Shown here: in pieces, positions 1 to 8,826 of the stretch
How positions within the stretch are numbered: the first letter of the stretch is position 1
How the letters are laid out: each line of letters begins with the position of its first letter
Origin: Paenibacillus sp. FSL K6-0276
GTDB taxonomy: Bacteria > Bacillota > Bacilli > Paenibacillales > Paenibacillaceae
DNA: 64,000 bases
Assembly (NCBI RefSeq): GCF_037977235.1
Contig: NZ_CP150276.1
Coordinates: 4,898,001 to 4,962,000 of the forward strand
Reading direction: 5' to 3'
Translations under genes and position numbers: made by a program
The notes under the pieces: generated by a model
What the model saw: only the letters and a program-made list of their open reading frames with translations
What the model was told of the DNA's origin: nothing
Databases searched by the model: none

Positions 1-141
1 CCCTAGTCAACCTGGATAAGCCTTTACAGCAGGACTTTGACGCTGAACTTCGACTTATGGCGTACTTATACCGAAATTTCATTTATTTCAACACGCCGCT
101 TGTAGTAGAGGCCCAGTGTTCTAATGTTCTACGGTCACATG

Positions 142-174
142 ACAAAAATCCCGATCTTCTATCAGATCGGGATT
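142..174 (-). terminator. Rho-independent terminator after the spoVID-like gene
   Basis: A 10-bp perfect stem (AATCCCGATC / GATCGGGATT) with an 8-nt loop is followed, on the minus strand, by a TTTTTGTC tract. It lies about 35 nt past the stop codon of the spoVID-like gene. The rest of positions 1-141 shows no supported gene. It contains one isolated palindrome (CGTACTTATACCG near 63-75) resembling the hairpin core of the 51-bp repeats at 8.4-8.7 kb. Confidence 0.85.
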
Positions 175-207
175 CACCTATTCATGTGTCTAAGCATTGC
201 ATTTCTA

Positions 208-1581
208 TTACGGAATGTACAACACTTGCCCTTCCTCTACACTCTGCCCAGACAAACGATTATACATCCCCAGTTCCCGTGCACTTAGCTGATACTTCTC
301 TGCGATCGTATCCAGCGTTTCTTCACGCTGCACGATGCAAAGGCGAACCTTACGGAACAAGTTAGTGCCATCTGCTCCGGTAATGAATCTGCTCTTCCAC
401 TCCGTATTATTTCCAGCCTCTGGAATAATCGCTGCAGCAGATGCATTTCCTTCAGACTGGAGAGCTTCCTGTTCTTTACGGGAACGACTAGAGCTGAGTA
501 ATGAAGAGAAGGTGAGATGTTCTTTTACCGGAACCTCTGCTTCTTTCTTGCTTCCTAGAGCAATCTTAAGATCTTGCTTCTCCTCTGGCTGTGGCACAGT
601 CTCCTGAGAAACAAAGACTTCGTTCGCATTCTCACTAATCGGCTGAGCATTCTCTTCTTGTGCGTGAAGCTTATTGTTTGCCTCGTTTTCTGAAGCGAAT
701 ACAGCGATATCTTGGTCTGCATCAGCAATAGCTGCTGGAACAACGGGCTCTCTAGAGGCAAAAGTATATTCAGCTTCTTGTTCCTGATCCACTTCGCTCG
801 CCTGGCTAACTTGATTCAGCTGAGATACCTCAGCTTCCTCATTCTGTGACTCAGCTTTAAACCAGTAATCCGCTATTCCTGCTTTGGAATCCTCTGATTG
901 CGAATCCAGACTATGCGTCCGAGCTTTCGCGCCCTTGTCCTTCTCATGAGCGGATGAGAAATTAACTATAGGGGACGAATAACCAGCTCCGCTCGAGACC
1001 AGTGGGGCCTCTGATGCTCCTGCATTCGCTTCGGCATGCTCATGTTCTTCTACGGCAACCTCCGATGCACCCTCACCAAAGGTCCACTGTGAATTTTCAT
1101 AAAGCGCATCACTTTCGTGTTCTTGGTTCTCTGCAGATGCTTCTATCACCCTGTCATCTTCGAGAGGGGAATAGGCAACTGTATACTCTTCCTGCTGCCA
1201 GGCCGGTTGTGGTTGAGGTTCCGCACCACCGATTCCCCGCAGCGATAGTACGCCAGTTATATTCACAGTACGCATCGTGAGCAGATCAATATCAAAATTC
1301 TCGATCTCCACCCCAATATCTTCAATCGAGCTGACGCGTGTAAGCGGAACAGTGATTTCAACGGGAATGGCGTGCTCCAGACGCTGGGTTCGGTCATCCT
1401 CACTCCGGTAGAGTCCGGTAAGCAACAGCTGACCATATAACTCGGCACGATCCTCCCGCTGAATCACCTGGATTTCCGGAAGTAGTTCAACCTCCTCCAG
1501 CTCAGCTATTCCCGGAAGCTCTTCCGATAGGTGAATGCGTTCATAAATATCAAACCGCAAGCCGTGGGACTGATCAAACAC
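208..1581 (-). CDS. spoVID: SpoVID-like spore coat assembly protein with C-terminal LysM
   Basis: The product has about 457 residues. An N-terminal beta-rich domain (about 1-115) of the SpoVID/SafA-interacting type is followed by a long, acidic, Glu/Ser/Ala-rich low-complexity middle (about 120-370). A C-terminal LysM-like repeat (about 410-455) contains REETLDTIAEKYQLSARELG and ends GQVLYIP. In Bacillus, SpoVID drives encasement of the spore by coat proteins and binds at the forespore surface. The longest ORF begins 8 codons upstream (MPRRRTYP), but an AAGGAGG site lies 9 nt before the GTG at 1581, so I chose GTG. Its position downstream of the hem operon matches B. subtilis hemL-spoVID. The domain layout and synteny support the call; the low-complexity middle cannot be aligned by eye. 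Confidence 0.8.
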   Translation of the reverse strand: MFDQSHGLRFDIYERIHLSEELPGIAELEEVELLPEIQVIQREDRAELYGQLLLTGLYRSEDDRTQRLEHAIPVEITVPLTRVSSIEDIGVEIENFDIDLLTMRTVNITGVLSLRGIGGAEPQPQPAWQQEEYTVAYSPLEDDRVIEASAENQEHESDALYENSQWTFGEGASEVAVEEHEHAEANAGASEAPLVSSGAGYSSPIVNFSSAHEKDKGAKARTHSLDSQSEDSKAGIADYWFKAESQNEEAEVSQLNQVSQASEVDQEQEAEYTFASREPVVPAAIADADQDIAVFASENEANNKLHAQEENAQPISENANEVFVSQETVPQPEEKQDLKIALGSKKEAEVPVKEHLTFSSLLSSSRSRKEQEALQSEGNASAAAIIPEAGNNTEWKSRFITGADGTNLFRKVRLCIVQREETLDTIAEKYQLSARELGMYNRLSGQSVEEGQVLYIP

Positions 1582-1657
1582 GGGATATGTCCTCCTTCTT
1601 GGCATAATCTAACCCTGAGACAGGCCCAGAGCATAAGCCCAAAATGTTACTCCCCAC

Positions 1658-1687
1658 ATGTATATGCTTCAAACAGGAAGGCATGAC
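1658..1687 (-). promoter_or_regulatory. Candidate sigma-E-type promoter for the spoVID-like gene
   Basis: On the minus strand GTCATGC (1687-1681) is separated by 14 nt from CATATACAT (1666-1658). This resembles the mother-cell sigma-E pattern (ATA-rich -35 and CATAcAnT -10 with 13-15 nt spacing). It lies about 77 nt upstream of the GTG start. SpoVID is sigma-E dependent in B. subtilis, which agrees, but the match is by eye and imperfect. Confidence 0.35.
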
Positions 1688-1831
1688 AACTTTGGTAGCA
1701 CTAACCGGACAGGATGCAAAAAATGTGAACTGAAAGGGATGATCGAACTCTCCTTGTGCAAATATACCCTGCTCCGCATGAACAAAGTATTATATGCTGC
1801 TTTTGCTATTAGAACATGGATAGATGTTTCT

Positions 1832-1945
1832 TTCCAAGAAAAAACGACGTTGTCGTCCTTCAAAGATGACAACCGTTTCTCGTAGAAATATAAGGATAAT
1901 GTATAATGTGAAACTTATAATTTCTTATATTTTGAAAAAAAATAG
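1832..1945 (+). repeat. Structured dispersed intergenic repeat, copy A
   Basis: This is one of three copies of a roughly 110-bp repeat (others near 33812-33912 and 40655-40768), all in the same orientation. Copy A has a short hairpin ACGAC-GTT-GTCGT (1844-1856). It also has a large hairpin whose lower stem AAATATAAG (1886-1894) pairs with CTTATATTT (1924-1932) and whose upper arms AATGTATAA / TTATAATTT pair at 7 of 9 positions around an 8-nt loop. Copy C has different bases at paired positions that preserve the pairing. The copy occupies the gap between rluA and the spoVID-like gene (1582-2037), in which I see no other gene. Confidence 0.75.
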
Positions 1946-1974
1946 AAATTTACTCACTCTACGAAAATTAGATG

Positions 1975-2018
1975 TAAAAAAGAACCGTAGAACCAGCTTT
2001 TGCTGATTATACGGTTCT
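1975..2018 (-). terminator. Terminator of the hem-rluA operon
   Basis: AGAACCGTA (1981-1989) pairs with TACGGTTCT (2010-2018), with a smaller inner CAGC/GCTG stem. On the minus strand the structure runs into a TTTTT tract. It starts about 20 nt after the rluA-like stop, ending the operon that begins at hemA. Confidence 0.85.
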
Positions 2019-2037
2019 TTGGGTTACGACATAGCCG

Positions 2038-2973
2038 TCAAGGCGCTTCAGACAGCAGCTCCCGCAGCTGTAGCATATCCTCTGGCCACGGATCATTGAC
2101 TTCCAACTGTTCTCCGCTCCAAGGGTGGCAGAAGGACAACGACTTACCGTGAAGCGCATGGCGGCCAGCAGCGCTGGAGGCCCAGACTGGGCCGCCATAT
2201 AGCGCATCCCCATACAAGGGATGACCCATATGGCTGAGATGGACGCGAATCTGATGCGTCCGGCCGGTCTCCAGCTGCACATGCACCAGGCTCCCGCCAT
2301 GCAGGGGCTCGCACTCGATGATTCGAGTCACGGCGGATTGTCCGCCGGGCGAGACCCGTCTCCGCGCCGCATGATGACGATCGCGCCCTATCGGTGCGTC
2401 GATCACCTTAAGCGTAGGCGGCACTGTACCTTCTACGATCGCGGCGTATAGCCGCGAGATGCTTTTTTCACGCATATTCTCGTCTAGGACAAGCTGTGCG
2501 AACTCATTCTTCGCATACATCACCGGGCCTGTTGTATCCTTGTCCAGCCGGTGAATATGGCGCACAGCCACACCTTCTCCAGAAGCGACATAATGCGCAG
2601 CTACAAGGTGATCCAGCGTTACACCTAAGCCACTGCCATCAGGATGAACCGCCATGCCTGCCGGTTTGTGGGCAACCAAGCAAAAATCATCCTCATACAG
2701 CACCTCAAGCTCTTCCCATACCGGTTCAATACCGGCTTCACGATCCGGGAATAGCGCCAGTCGAAGCCTATCGCCCTTCCACTGAATGCCCCCCTCGCGG
2801 CGCAGACGCAGATGAAGCTTCTCAGGCATGCCTACAGTTTCCAGCAGCCACTTGTCAATCGCAGCCTCAGCATCCTCGGCTCCAGTAATGATTTTGCCGG
2901 GTGTTACTTCCAGCCACTCTCCACGTCTAGTCCAAGCTCCACCACCGGTTCGTTCTCCGGCTCCGGTACTCAA
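2038..2973 (-). CDS. RluA-family 23S rRNA pseudouridine synthase
   Basis: This 311-residue RluA/RluD-family enzyme would isomerise specific uridines in rRNA to pseudouridine. The signature HRLDKDTTG holds the catalytic Asp (about D144), preceded by the KPAGMAVHP motif. The conserved LETGRTHQIRVHLSHMGHPL motif lies towards the C-terminus. The first roughly 80 residues are less typical and may form a degenerate S4-like region. The assigned start is TTG, overlapping the hemL stop as TTGA, with a GAAGG-like site a few nt upstream. Translation is therefore probably coupled to hemL, but a start slightly further in cannot be excluded. The target uridine cannot be told from sequence. Confidence 0.88.
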   Translation of the reverse strand: MSTGAGERTGGGAWTRRGEWLEVTPGKIITGAEDAEAAIDKWLLETVGMPEKLHLRLRREGGIQWKGDRLRLALFPDREAGIEPVWEELEVLYEDDFCLVAHKPAGMAVHPDGSGLGVTLDHLVAAHYVASGEGVAVRHIHRLDKDTTGPVMYAKNEFAQLVLDENMREKSISRLYAAIVEGTVPPTLKVIDAPIGRDRHHAARRRVSPGGQSAVTRIIECEPLHGGSLVHVQLETGRTHQIRVHLSHMGHPLYGDALYGGPVWASSAAGRHALHGKSLSFCHPWSGEQLEVNDPWPEDMLQLRELLSEAP

Positions 2974-4271
2974 AGGGCCTTCAGGGCGTTATAATGGCCC
3001 TCAATGGTATCATCAATATCTTGCTCACTATGCGCAGCAGATACGAACATACCTTCAAACTGTGAAGGCGGCACGCTAATACCTTGGCTCAGCATATGAC
3101 CAAAGTAACGACGGAATAGATCCGTGTCGCTAGTCTTAGCCGTCTCAAAATTAGTTACAGGTCCTTCAGTGAAAAATGGACAGACCATCGATCCTACTCG
3201 GTTAATCGTCAGCGGAATACCAGTCTGGATTGAATTCTTTTTCAACCCTGCTTCCAGACGCGCACCTAATTGCTCCAGACGATCATATACTTCCGGTGTC
3301 AACAGCTTCAGCGTAGTGAATCCTGCTGCCATCGCTAATGGATTACCACTAAGTGTCCCAGCCTGATAGATCGGTCCCGTAGGAGCGATTTGCTCCATAA
3401 TCTCTCTTTTGCCGCCATAAGCGCCTACTGGAAGTCCTCCACCGATGACTTTGCCGAAGCAAGTGATATCCGGAGTAATGTTGAACAAACCTTGAGCACA
3501 GCCACGGTTGACACGGAATCCTGTCATTACCTCATCAAAAATAAGCAATGATCCATGATCTGAAGTTAACTTGCGAAGTCCTTCTAGGAAGCCTGGAAGT
3601 GGCGGTACAACACCCATGTTCCCGGCAATTGGCTCTACGATCACTGCGGCAATCTCACTGCCAAAACGTTCAAAAGCAACCTGAGTGGACTCCAAATCAT
3701 TATATGGAACTGTAATTGTATTCATTGCAACGCCTTCGGGAACGCCCGGACTATCCGGCAAGCCTAATGTAGCCACACCAGAACCCGCCTTAATAAGCAG
3801 ACTATCTGCGTGGCCGTGGTAGGAGCCTTCGAACTTTAGGATTTTGCTGCGTCCTGTGTAACCACGTGCCAAACGAATAGCGCTCATCGTAGCTTCCGTT
3901 CCGGAGTTAACCATGCGTACGATATCTACAGATGCCACACGTTCGACAACTGTTTTTGCCATTTCTGTTTCGAGTAACGTCGGTGCGCCAAAGCTTGTCC
4001 CTTTTACCGCCGTCTCCTGCAATGCCTTTACAACCTCAGGATGCGCATGACCCATAATCAGCGGTCCCCATGAGCACACATAGTCGATAAAGCTGTTACC
4101 GTCGATATCATAAATACGCGAGCCTTCTCCATGATCCACATAAATCGGAGTCAGACCTACGGATTTGAACGCCCGCACAGGGCTATTCACCCCACCAGGA
4201 ATATATTGTTTTGCTTCATCAAAAGCCTTGCGGGATGCTTCTTCTTTACGCGCCATTGGCACATTACTCAT
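2970..4271 (-). CDS. hemL: Glutamate-1-semialdehyde 2,1-aminomutase
   Basis: This 433-residue PLP enzyme converts glutamate-1-semialdehyde to 5-aminolevulinate, the second step of the C5 heme pathway in the cytosol. The sequence is conserved along its length: PGGVNSPVRAFKSV near the N-terminus, SGTEATMSAIRLARGYTGR in the cofactor region, the aspartate in IFDEVMTGFR, and FGKVIGGGLPVGAYGG with PLP lysine K274. GGAGTG lies about 9 nt before the ATG. It follows hemB with a 74-nt gap and overlaps the start of the pseudouridine synthase gene. Order and orientation match the Bacillus hemAXCDBL operon. Confidence 0.97.
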   Translation of the reverse strand: MSNVPMARKEEASRKAFDEAKQYIPGGVNSPVRAFKSVGLTPIYVDHGEGSRIYDIDGNSFIDYVCSWGPLIMGHAHPEVVKALQETAVKGTSFGAPTLLETEMAKTVVERVASVDIVRMVNSGTEATMSAIRLARGYTGRSKILKFEGSYHGHADSLLIKAGSGVATLGLPDSPGVPEGVAMNTITVPYNDLESTQVAFERFGSEIAAVIVEPIAGNMGVVPPLPGFLEGLRKLTSDHGSLLIFDEVMTGFRVNRGCAQGLFNITPDITCFGKVIGGGLPVGAYGGKREIMEQIAPTGPIYQAGTLSGNPLAMAAGFTTLKLLTPEVYDRLEQLGARLEAGLKKNSIQTGIPLTINRVGSMVCPFFTEGPVTNFETAKTSDTDLFRRYFGHMLSQGISVPPSQFEGMFVSAAHSEQDIDDTIEGHYNALKAL

Positions 4272-4349
4272 CTATCTTCACTCCTGTTCTGTTCTTGGTC
4301 ACATAAGTATAAGGCAGCTGCTTATGCAGCGATGTCGGTGTGATTGAGA

Positions 4350-5348
4350 TTAACCACGTAGCCAGCGGGCTGCATCTTTTGCAAAATAAGTAATAATAAT
4401 ATCCGCTCCCGCGCGTTTCATGCCTGTCAGCATTTCCAGCACAACGGCTTGCTCGTCGATCCAACCTTGTAGCGCCGCTGCTTTTACCATCGAATATTCA
4501 CCACTCACATTGTAAGCAACGAGGGGAAGATCGAACTGATCGCGAATGGTACGAATCACATCAAGATAAGCCAGAGCAGGCTTTACCATTAACATATCCG
4601 CGCCTTCCAGCACATCGGATTCTGCTTCGCGGAGCGCTTCGCGCAGATTGGCAGGGTCCATTTGATACGTTTTGCGATTCCCGAACTGTGGTGCCGAATC
4701 CGCTGCTTCACGGAAAGGGCCATAAAATGCCGAAGCATATTTGACCGAATACGACATAATCGGCACATGCTCAAAACCATTCTCATCGAGCCCAGCACGA
4801 ATCGCGTGTACGAATCCATCCATCATGTTCGAAGGGGCGATAATATCCGCTCCAGCTTTAGCTTGGGATACCGCCGTACGAGTCAGCAACTCCAGCGAAG
4901 CATCGTTAATGACATCACCATGCACAACACCGTTCACCGTATGCGTATGCACCATTCCGCAATGTCCGTGATCCGTAAATTCACAAAGGCAGGTATCTGC
5001 AACGACCAACAGCTCGGGGTACCACTGCTTAATCAAGCGCGTAGCCTCTTGCACAATTCCATCCTCTGCAAAACCGGAAGAGCCAATAGCATCCTTCGTC
5101 TCAGGAATCCCGAACAACAGCACAGCCGGGATGCCTAGTGCAGCAATCTCGTCCACTTCAGCTTTTAAAGTATCCAGCGAAAAATGGTACACACCCGGCA
5201 TCGAGCTAATCTCATTCTTCACACCTGTTCCATAAGTCACAAAAATAGGCTGTACAAAATCCAGCACATTCAGTACTGTCTCCCGCACCATACCGCGAAT
5301 TCCAGCAGAACCGCGCAGACGGCGGTGACGTGTAATTGGAAAGCTCAT
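4350..5348 (-). CDS. hemB: Delta-aminolevulinic acid dehydratase (porphobilinogen synthase)
   Basis: This enzyme condenses two 5-aminolevulinates into porphobilinogen. The 332-residue protein contains the zinc-site triad in DTCLCEFTDHGHCG (about C120, C122, C130), so it belongs to the Zn-dependent group. The two catalytic lysines are in YSVKYASAFYGPFR (about K203) and MLMVKPALAY (about K256). The longest ORF starts 15 codons earlier, but GGAGGATGAACA directly precedes the ATG at 5348, and known HemB proteins begin close to the RHRRLR motif, so I chose that start. About 450 bp separate it from the upstream cobA/hemD gene; that gap holds a four-palindrome array. Confidence 0.97.
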   Translation of the reverse strand: MSFPITRHRRLRGSAGIRGMVRETVLNVLDFVQPIFVTYGTGVKNEISSMPGVYHFSLDTLKAEVDEIAALGIPAVLLFGIPETKDAIGSSGFAEDGIVQEATRLIKQWYPELLVVADTCLCEFTDHGHCGMVHTHTVNGVVHGDVINDASLELLTRTAVSQAKAGADIIAPSNMMDGFVHAIRAGLDENGFEHVPIMSYSVKYASAFYGPFREAADSAPQFGNRKTYQMDPANLREALREAESDVLEGADMLMVKPALAYLDVIRTIRDQFDLPLVAYNVSGEYSMVKAAALQGWIDEQAVVLEMLTGMKRAGADIIITYFAKDAARWLRG

Positions 5349-5405
5349 TTGTTCATCCTCCTGAAAAATAAAATACAAAACCACCAATCGCAAACTAGCT
5401 GCGGC

Positions 5406-5592
5406 TTAGTTGTAGTTTGTACAACTATTTCGATGTTTCGTCGTAACTATGAGCTTTAGTTGCATTCTCTACACTTATAAATTACAAAAGAACAAAAACC
5501 CCTCACGTACCGCATATTTAATTGCACATATTACAACTAAACTCGATTTCAGCTGATATTCAGGGAATTTAAGTGTATGTTGTACAACTAAA
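5406..5592. repeat. Four-palindrome array, copy 1 (TTAGTTGTA/TTAGTTGCA arms)
   Basis: Four imperfect palindromes start at 5406, 5456, 5518 and 5569, so the spacings are 50, 62 and 51 nt. Each has a 9-nt left arm, 5-nt loop and 9-nt right arm. Arms include TTAGTTGTA/TACAACTA, TTAGTTGCA/TACACTTAT, TTAATTGCA/TACAACTAA and TTAAGTGTA/TACAACTAA. Palindromes 2 and 3 nearly match the second and third palindromes of the array at 43681. The array fills most of the gap between hemB and cobA/hemD (5349-5796). I see no gene in the remainder. Confidence 0.75.
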
Positions 5593-5796
5593 ACTCAAGC
5601 ATATCTCACACGTATCATTTAGAGTAACATTATGTTTACTCACATATACTCTACACACCAGTTAGTTTACAACCAGCCGTCATTATACTCTGAGCTCCAA
5701 CAGTAACTATGCACGGAGTCCAACTTAAATGTTACTTAAAATAGCGGTGTGACACTTTCGAGTGTAGATGCAAATACGAGCGATATTGTTCAAGTG

Positions 5797-7365
5797 TCAA
5801 TTCAAGCTCTTTTGAAGCTGAGTCTCCGCATTCCAGCGGCAGAGTTCCTGCACCAGACTATTAATAGTCGCTTCTTCAGAAAGCAGTCCCGGAGTCAGCC
5901 CCGCCTCCAAGGCAGTCTGCTCGGTTAATGGCCCGATGCATGCTATTTTTACGTTTGCCAGTAGCGGAAGTGGATCTTCGAGTCCCATCCGTTTCAGGAT
6001 GTGCATGAAATTCCGTACTGTCGAAGAACTGGTAAAGGTCACCGCGTGAACGCGCCCCTCCTCCAGCAGCTTCAACAGCTCGTCATCATCCTCGCCAGTC
6101 ACTACCGTCTCATAGGTATCGACGTCTGTCACTTGGAGACCAAGCTCTCTCAGCTTGTCCGGCAGCCAGTCGCGCGCCAGATCGCCGCGCGGCAACAGCA
6201 CGTTCTGCCCCGGCAGCAGCCGGGGACCGAAAGTCTCAATCAGTCCTTCCGCCTGAAACTTCGCCGGAAGTTCCTCTGCAATCACCCCGCGCTGCGCCAG
6301 CGCGGCTGCCGTGCCTGGCCCCACCGCTACAATCTTTGCGCGGTGAAGCCCCCTAATGTCCGCCCCTAGCTCCGCCAAGTGGCGCCAAAAAAACTCCACG
6401 CCATTAGCGCTAGTGAAGAATACCCAGTCGTACGATTCCAGCGCGCCAAGTGCCGCTGCAATCTTCGCCTTCTTCTCTGCGCCTTCTGGCATGATCATCT
6501 CGATCACCGGGAACTCATAGGGTTCCCCGCCGAGTTCCTCAATAATATCCACCAGCTCGCTTGCTTGGCTGCGAGCCCGTGTCACCACGATGCGTTTGCC
6601 GAATAACGGCATCGCTTCAACCCACTTGAGCTGCTCGCGCTGCAGCACCACGTCGCCGACGACGATCACAGCCGGCGGCTGAAAATCTGCCGCCTTCACT
6701 TTCGCCTCTATATCGGCGAGGGTTCCCGTCAGCGTCTCCTGATCTGCGCGGGTGCCCCAGCGCACAAGCGCCACTGGTGTTTCTGGCGGACGTCCGTGCT
6801 TAATCAGCTGTGCGCTGATATAACCTATTTTCGCTACACCCATCAGGAACACTAACGTCCCTGTGGCGTTCGTTACTTTATCCCAATGAATGGAATGATC
6901 CAGTTTATCCGGACTTTCGTGTCCGGTGATAATCGACAAGGAAGAAGCATGATCGCGGTGCGTGACAGGTATACCCGCATAAGCTGGTACACTGATCGCC
7001 GACGTGATGCCCGGTACGATTTCATAATAGATCCCATTTTTGCGCAGCAGTTCCGCTTCTTCACCCACTCGGCCAAAAATCGTAGGGTCCCCACCCTTAA
7101 GCCGCACCACTGTTTTCCCCTGTAAAGCTAGATCAACTAACAATTGATTAATCTCTTCCTGCTTCATCGTATGGCGATCCGGCAGCTTGCCTACATAAAT
7201 TTTCTCGCCGCCGGGTTTCATGCATTTCAGCAATCTAGGACTTGCCAGCCGATCGTACACCAGCACGTCGCTTTTTCGGATACACTCGAGACCTTTTACA
7301 GTAATCAGCTTTGCGTCCCCGGGACCTGCACCTACCAAATAAACCTTCCCCGTCAATCCCCTCAT
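5797..7365 (-). CDS. cobA/hemD: Fused uroporphyrinogen-III C-methyltransferase / uroporphyrinogen-III synthase
   Basis: This is a 522-residue two-domain protein. Residues 1 to about 250 are an SAM-dependent uroporphyrinogen-III methyltransferase (CobA/SumT), with VYLVGAGPGDAKLITVKGL, VRLKGGDPTIFGRVGEE and VPGITSAISVPAYAGIPVTHR. Residues about 255-515 are HemD uroporphyrinogen-III synthase, starting GKRIVVTRARSQASELVDII and including VFFTSANGVEFFWRHL and AVTFTSSSTVRNF. The product therefore makes uroporphyrinogen III for heme and also methylates it towards precorrin-2 for siroheme or cobalamin. The ATG overlaps the hemC stop (ATGA) without an obvious ribosome-binding site, suggesting translational coupling. 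The same fusion is known in other Firmicutes. Confidence 0.95.
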   Translation of the reverse strand: MRGLTGKVYLVGAGPGDAKLITVKGLECIRKSDVLVYDRLASPRLLKCMKPGGEKIYVGKLPDRHTMKQEEINQLLVDLALQGKTVVRLKGGDPTIFGRVGEEAELLRKNGIYYEIVPGITSAISVPAYAGIPVTHRDHASSLSIITGHESPDKLDHSIHWDKVTNATGTLVFLMGVAKIGYISAQLIKHGRPPETPVALVRWGTRADQETLTGTLADIEAKVKAADFQPPAVIVVGDVVLQREQLKWVEAMPLFGKRIVVTRARSQASELVDIIEELGGEPYEFPVIEMIMPEGAEKKAKIAAALGALESYDWVFFTSANGVEFFWRHLAELGADIRGLHRAKIVAVGPGTAAALAQRGVIAEELPAKFQAEGLIETFGPRLLPGQNVLLPRGDLARDWLPDKLRELGLQVTDVDTYETVVTGEDDDELLKLLEEGRVHAVTFTSSSTVRNFMHILKRMGLEDPLPLLANVKIACIGPLTEQTALEAGLTPGLLSEEATINSLVQELCRWNAETQLQKSLN

Positions 7366-8321
7366 CCCCTAACGTCTGACAGTATCTTCTCCGCGCCTCT
7401 TGCGATCAGCTTCTTAGCGACTTCTTCGCCAAGCTGTACCGGGTCTACCCCAGTGCAAGTTTCTTTCAAAATCATTGAACCGTCAGGTGTTCCCACCATT
7501 CCGGTTAAGGAGATCATTTTGTGCTCGGCTCCAGAGGTAGCAGCATCGGCGGCTGCGTCAAGCACCGCGTAAGCGCCAATCGGCACTTGGCAGCCGCCGT
7601 TAAGCGCGCCAAGGAACGTGCGCTCCGCCGCCACCGTCAACGCTGTATCAGCGTCGTTGTATAACGCCAGCAGCTTCCGCAGGTCAGCGTCATCTGCGCG
7701 GCACTCTATGCCGAGTGCGCCCTGCCCCACAGCGGGCAGGCAAACTTCCGGCGGCAGGTAGGCGCTCACGCGATCCTGCCAGCCCATGCGCGACAGCCCC
7801 GCTGCCGCCAGCAGGATCGCGTCGTACTCGCCGCTCTCCAGCTTGCGCAGCCGCGAGTCAATGTTGCCGCGCACGGGCTCAATGACCAGATCAGGCCGCA
7901 GCGCCGCTAGCTGGCTGGAACGGCGTAGGCTGCTCGTGCCTACGCGTGCACCCGGAGGCAGCTCGTCTAGCGAGACGCCTCCGCTAGAGATCAGTGCATC
8001 GCGCGGATCGACGCGCTTCGGCACAGCGCCGTTGATCAGCCCCTCCGGTAGCTCGGAGGGCATATCCTTCATGCTGTGCACCGCCATGTCGATTTCTTTT
8101 TCCAGCATGGCCTGCTCGATTTCCTTCACGAACAGCCCTTTGCCGCCTACCTTGGATAAGGTGACATCTAGGATGCGGTCCCCTTTGGTAATAATCTTTT
8201 TCACTTCAAAAGTGAATCCAAACCCATGCTCCTCGCTAAGTCGCTCCAGATCAGCAATCACATGCCCTGTTTGCGTCAATGCAAGCGCGCTCTGTCTACT
8301 CCCCACTATTATCTTACGCAT
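7362..8321 (-). CDS. hemC: Hydroxymethylbilane synthase (porphobilinogen deaminase)
   Basis: This 319-residue cytosolic enzyme polymerises four porphobilinogens into hydroxymethylbilane. It starts MRKIIVGSRQSALALTQT and contains VHSMKDMPSE with the catalytic Asp, the arginine-rich RVGTSSLRRSSQL substrate site, and GALNGGCQVPIGAYA, whose cysteine (about C244) carries the dipyrromethane cofactor. AGGAGG lies 8 nt upstream of the ATG. Upstream, instead of the dehydrogenase gene abutting directly, there is a 500-bp spacer filled with 51-bp tandem repeats. Confidence 0.97.
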   Translation of the reverse strand: MRKIIVGSRQSALALTQTGHVIADLERLSEEHGFGFTFEVKKIITKGDRILDVTLSKVGGKGLFVKEIEQAMLEKEIDMAVHSMKDMPSELPEGLINGAVPKRVDPRDALISSGGVSLDELPPGARVGTSSLRRSSQLAALRPDLVIEPVRGNIDSRLRKLESGEYDAILLAAAGLSRMGWQDRVSAYLPPEVCLPAVGQGALGIECRADDADLRKLLALYNDADTALTVAAERTFLGALNGGCQVPIGAYAVLDAAADAATSGAEHKMISLTGMVGTPDGSMILKETCTGVDPVQLGEEVAKKLIARGAEKILSDVRG

Positions 8322-8409
8322 TGTCCATTCCTCCTGATAACGTCTGCCGCTTACTCTTCACCGTAGAACGTATATAGTAATCCAAACTAACCAAAAGTTA
8401 CTTTGCACT

Positions 8410-8760
8410 ATTCAAAGGCATTTATGCCTTTCATTTAGCTCCTTCGGCGACTTTAGCTCATTTCAAGGGCATTTTCGCCTCTCTTTTTGCTACTTTGGTC
8501 GTTTCTGATCAATTCAACGGTACTTATACCGCTCATTCAACCATTCCAGCCACTTCAGCCCAATTCAACGGTACTTATACCGCTCTTTCGACCATTTCAG
8601 CCGCTTCAGCCCAATTCAACGGTACTTATACCGCTTATTCGACCATTCCAGCCACTTCAGCCCAATTCAACGGGATTTATACCGCTCATTCGACCGTTCC
8701 AGCCACTTCAGCCAAACCATCCGTACTTATACCGCTATTCCAACTATTCCAGCCAGTAAC
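8410..8760. repeat. 51-bp tandem repeat array, about seven units, each with a palindrome
   Basis: Units begin near 8410, 8460, 8511, 8562, 8613, 8664 and 8714, so the period is 50-51 bp. Central units are nearly identical and the outer ones degenerate. Each unit carries a palindrome at the same place: CGGTA-CTTA-TACCG in most units, AAAGGCAT-TT-ATGCCTTT in the first, and GGC/GCC in the second. Because 51 is divisible by 3, the array produces a repetitive open frame (about 8487-8759) with a 17-residue period. I see no ribosome-binding site or family match, so I do not call it a gene. The array lies between the precorrin-2 dehydrogenase and hemC genes inside one operon. Confidence 0.85.
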
Positions 8761-8826
8761 CCGGTTTCCACTTCATATCATTAATCTAACCCAATTTTCT
8801 AATTTTCACAGTGTCTACGCGCACTT

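Noticed and set aside
8487..8759. Repetitive open frame encoding a 17-residue periodic peptide
   Set aside because: It follows solely from a 51-bp tandem repeat whose length is a multiple of 3; two frames are open, there is no ribosome-binding site, and it is antisense to the hem operon.
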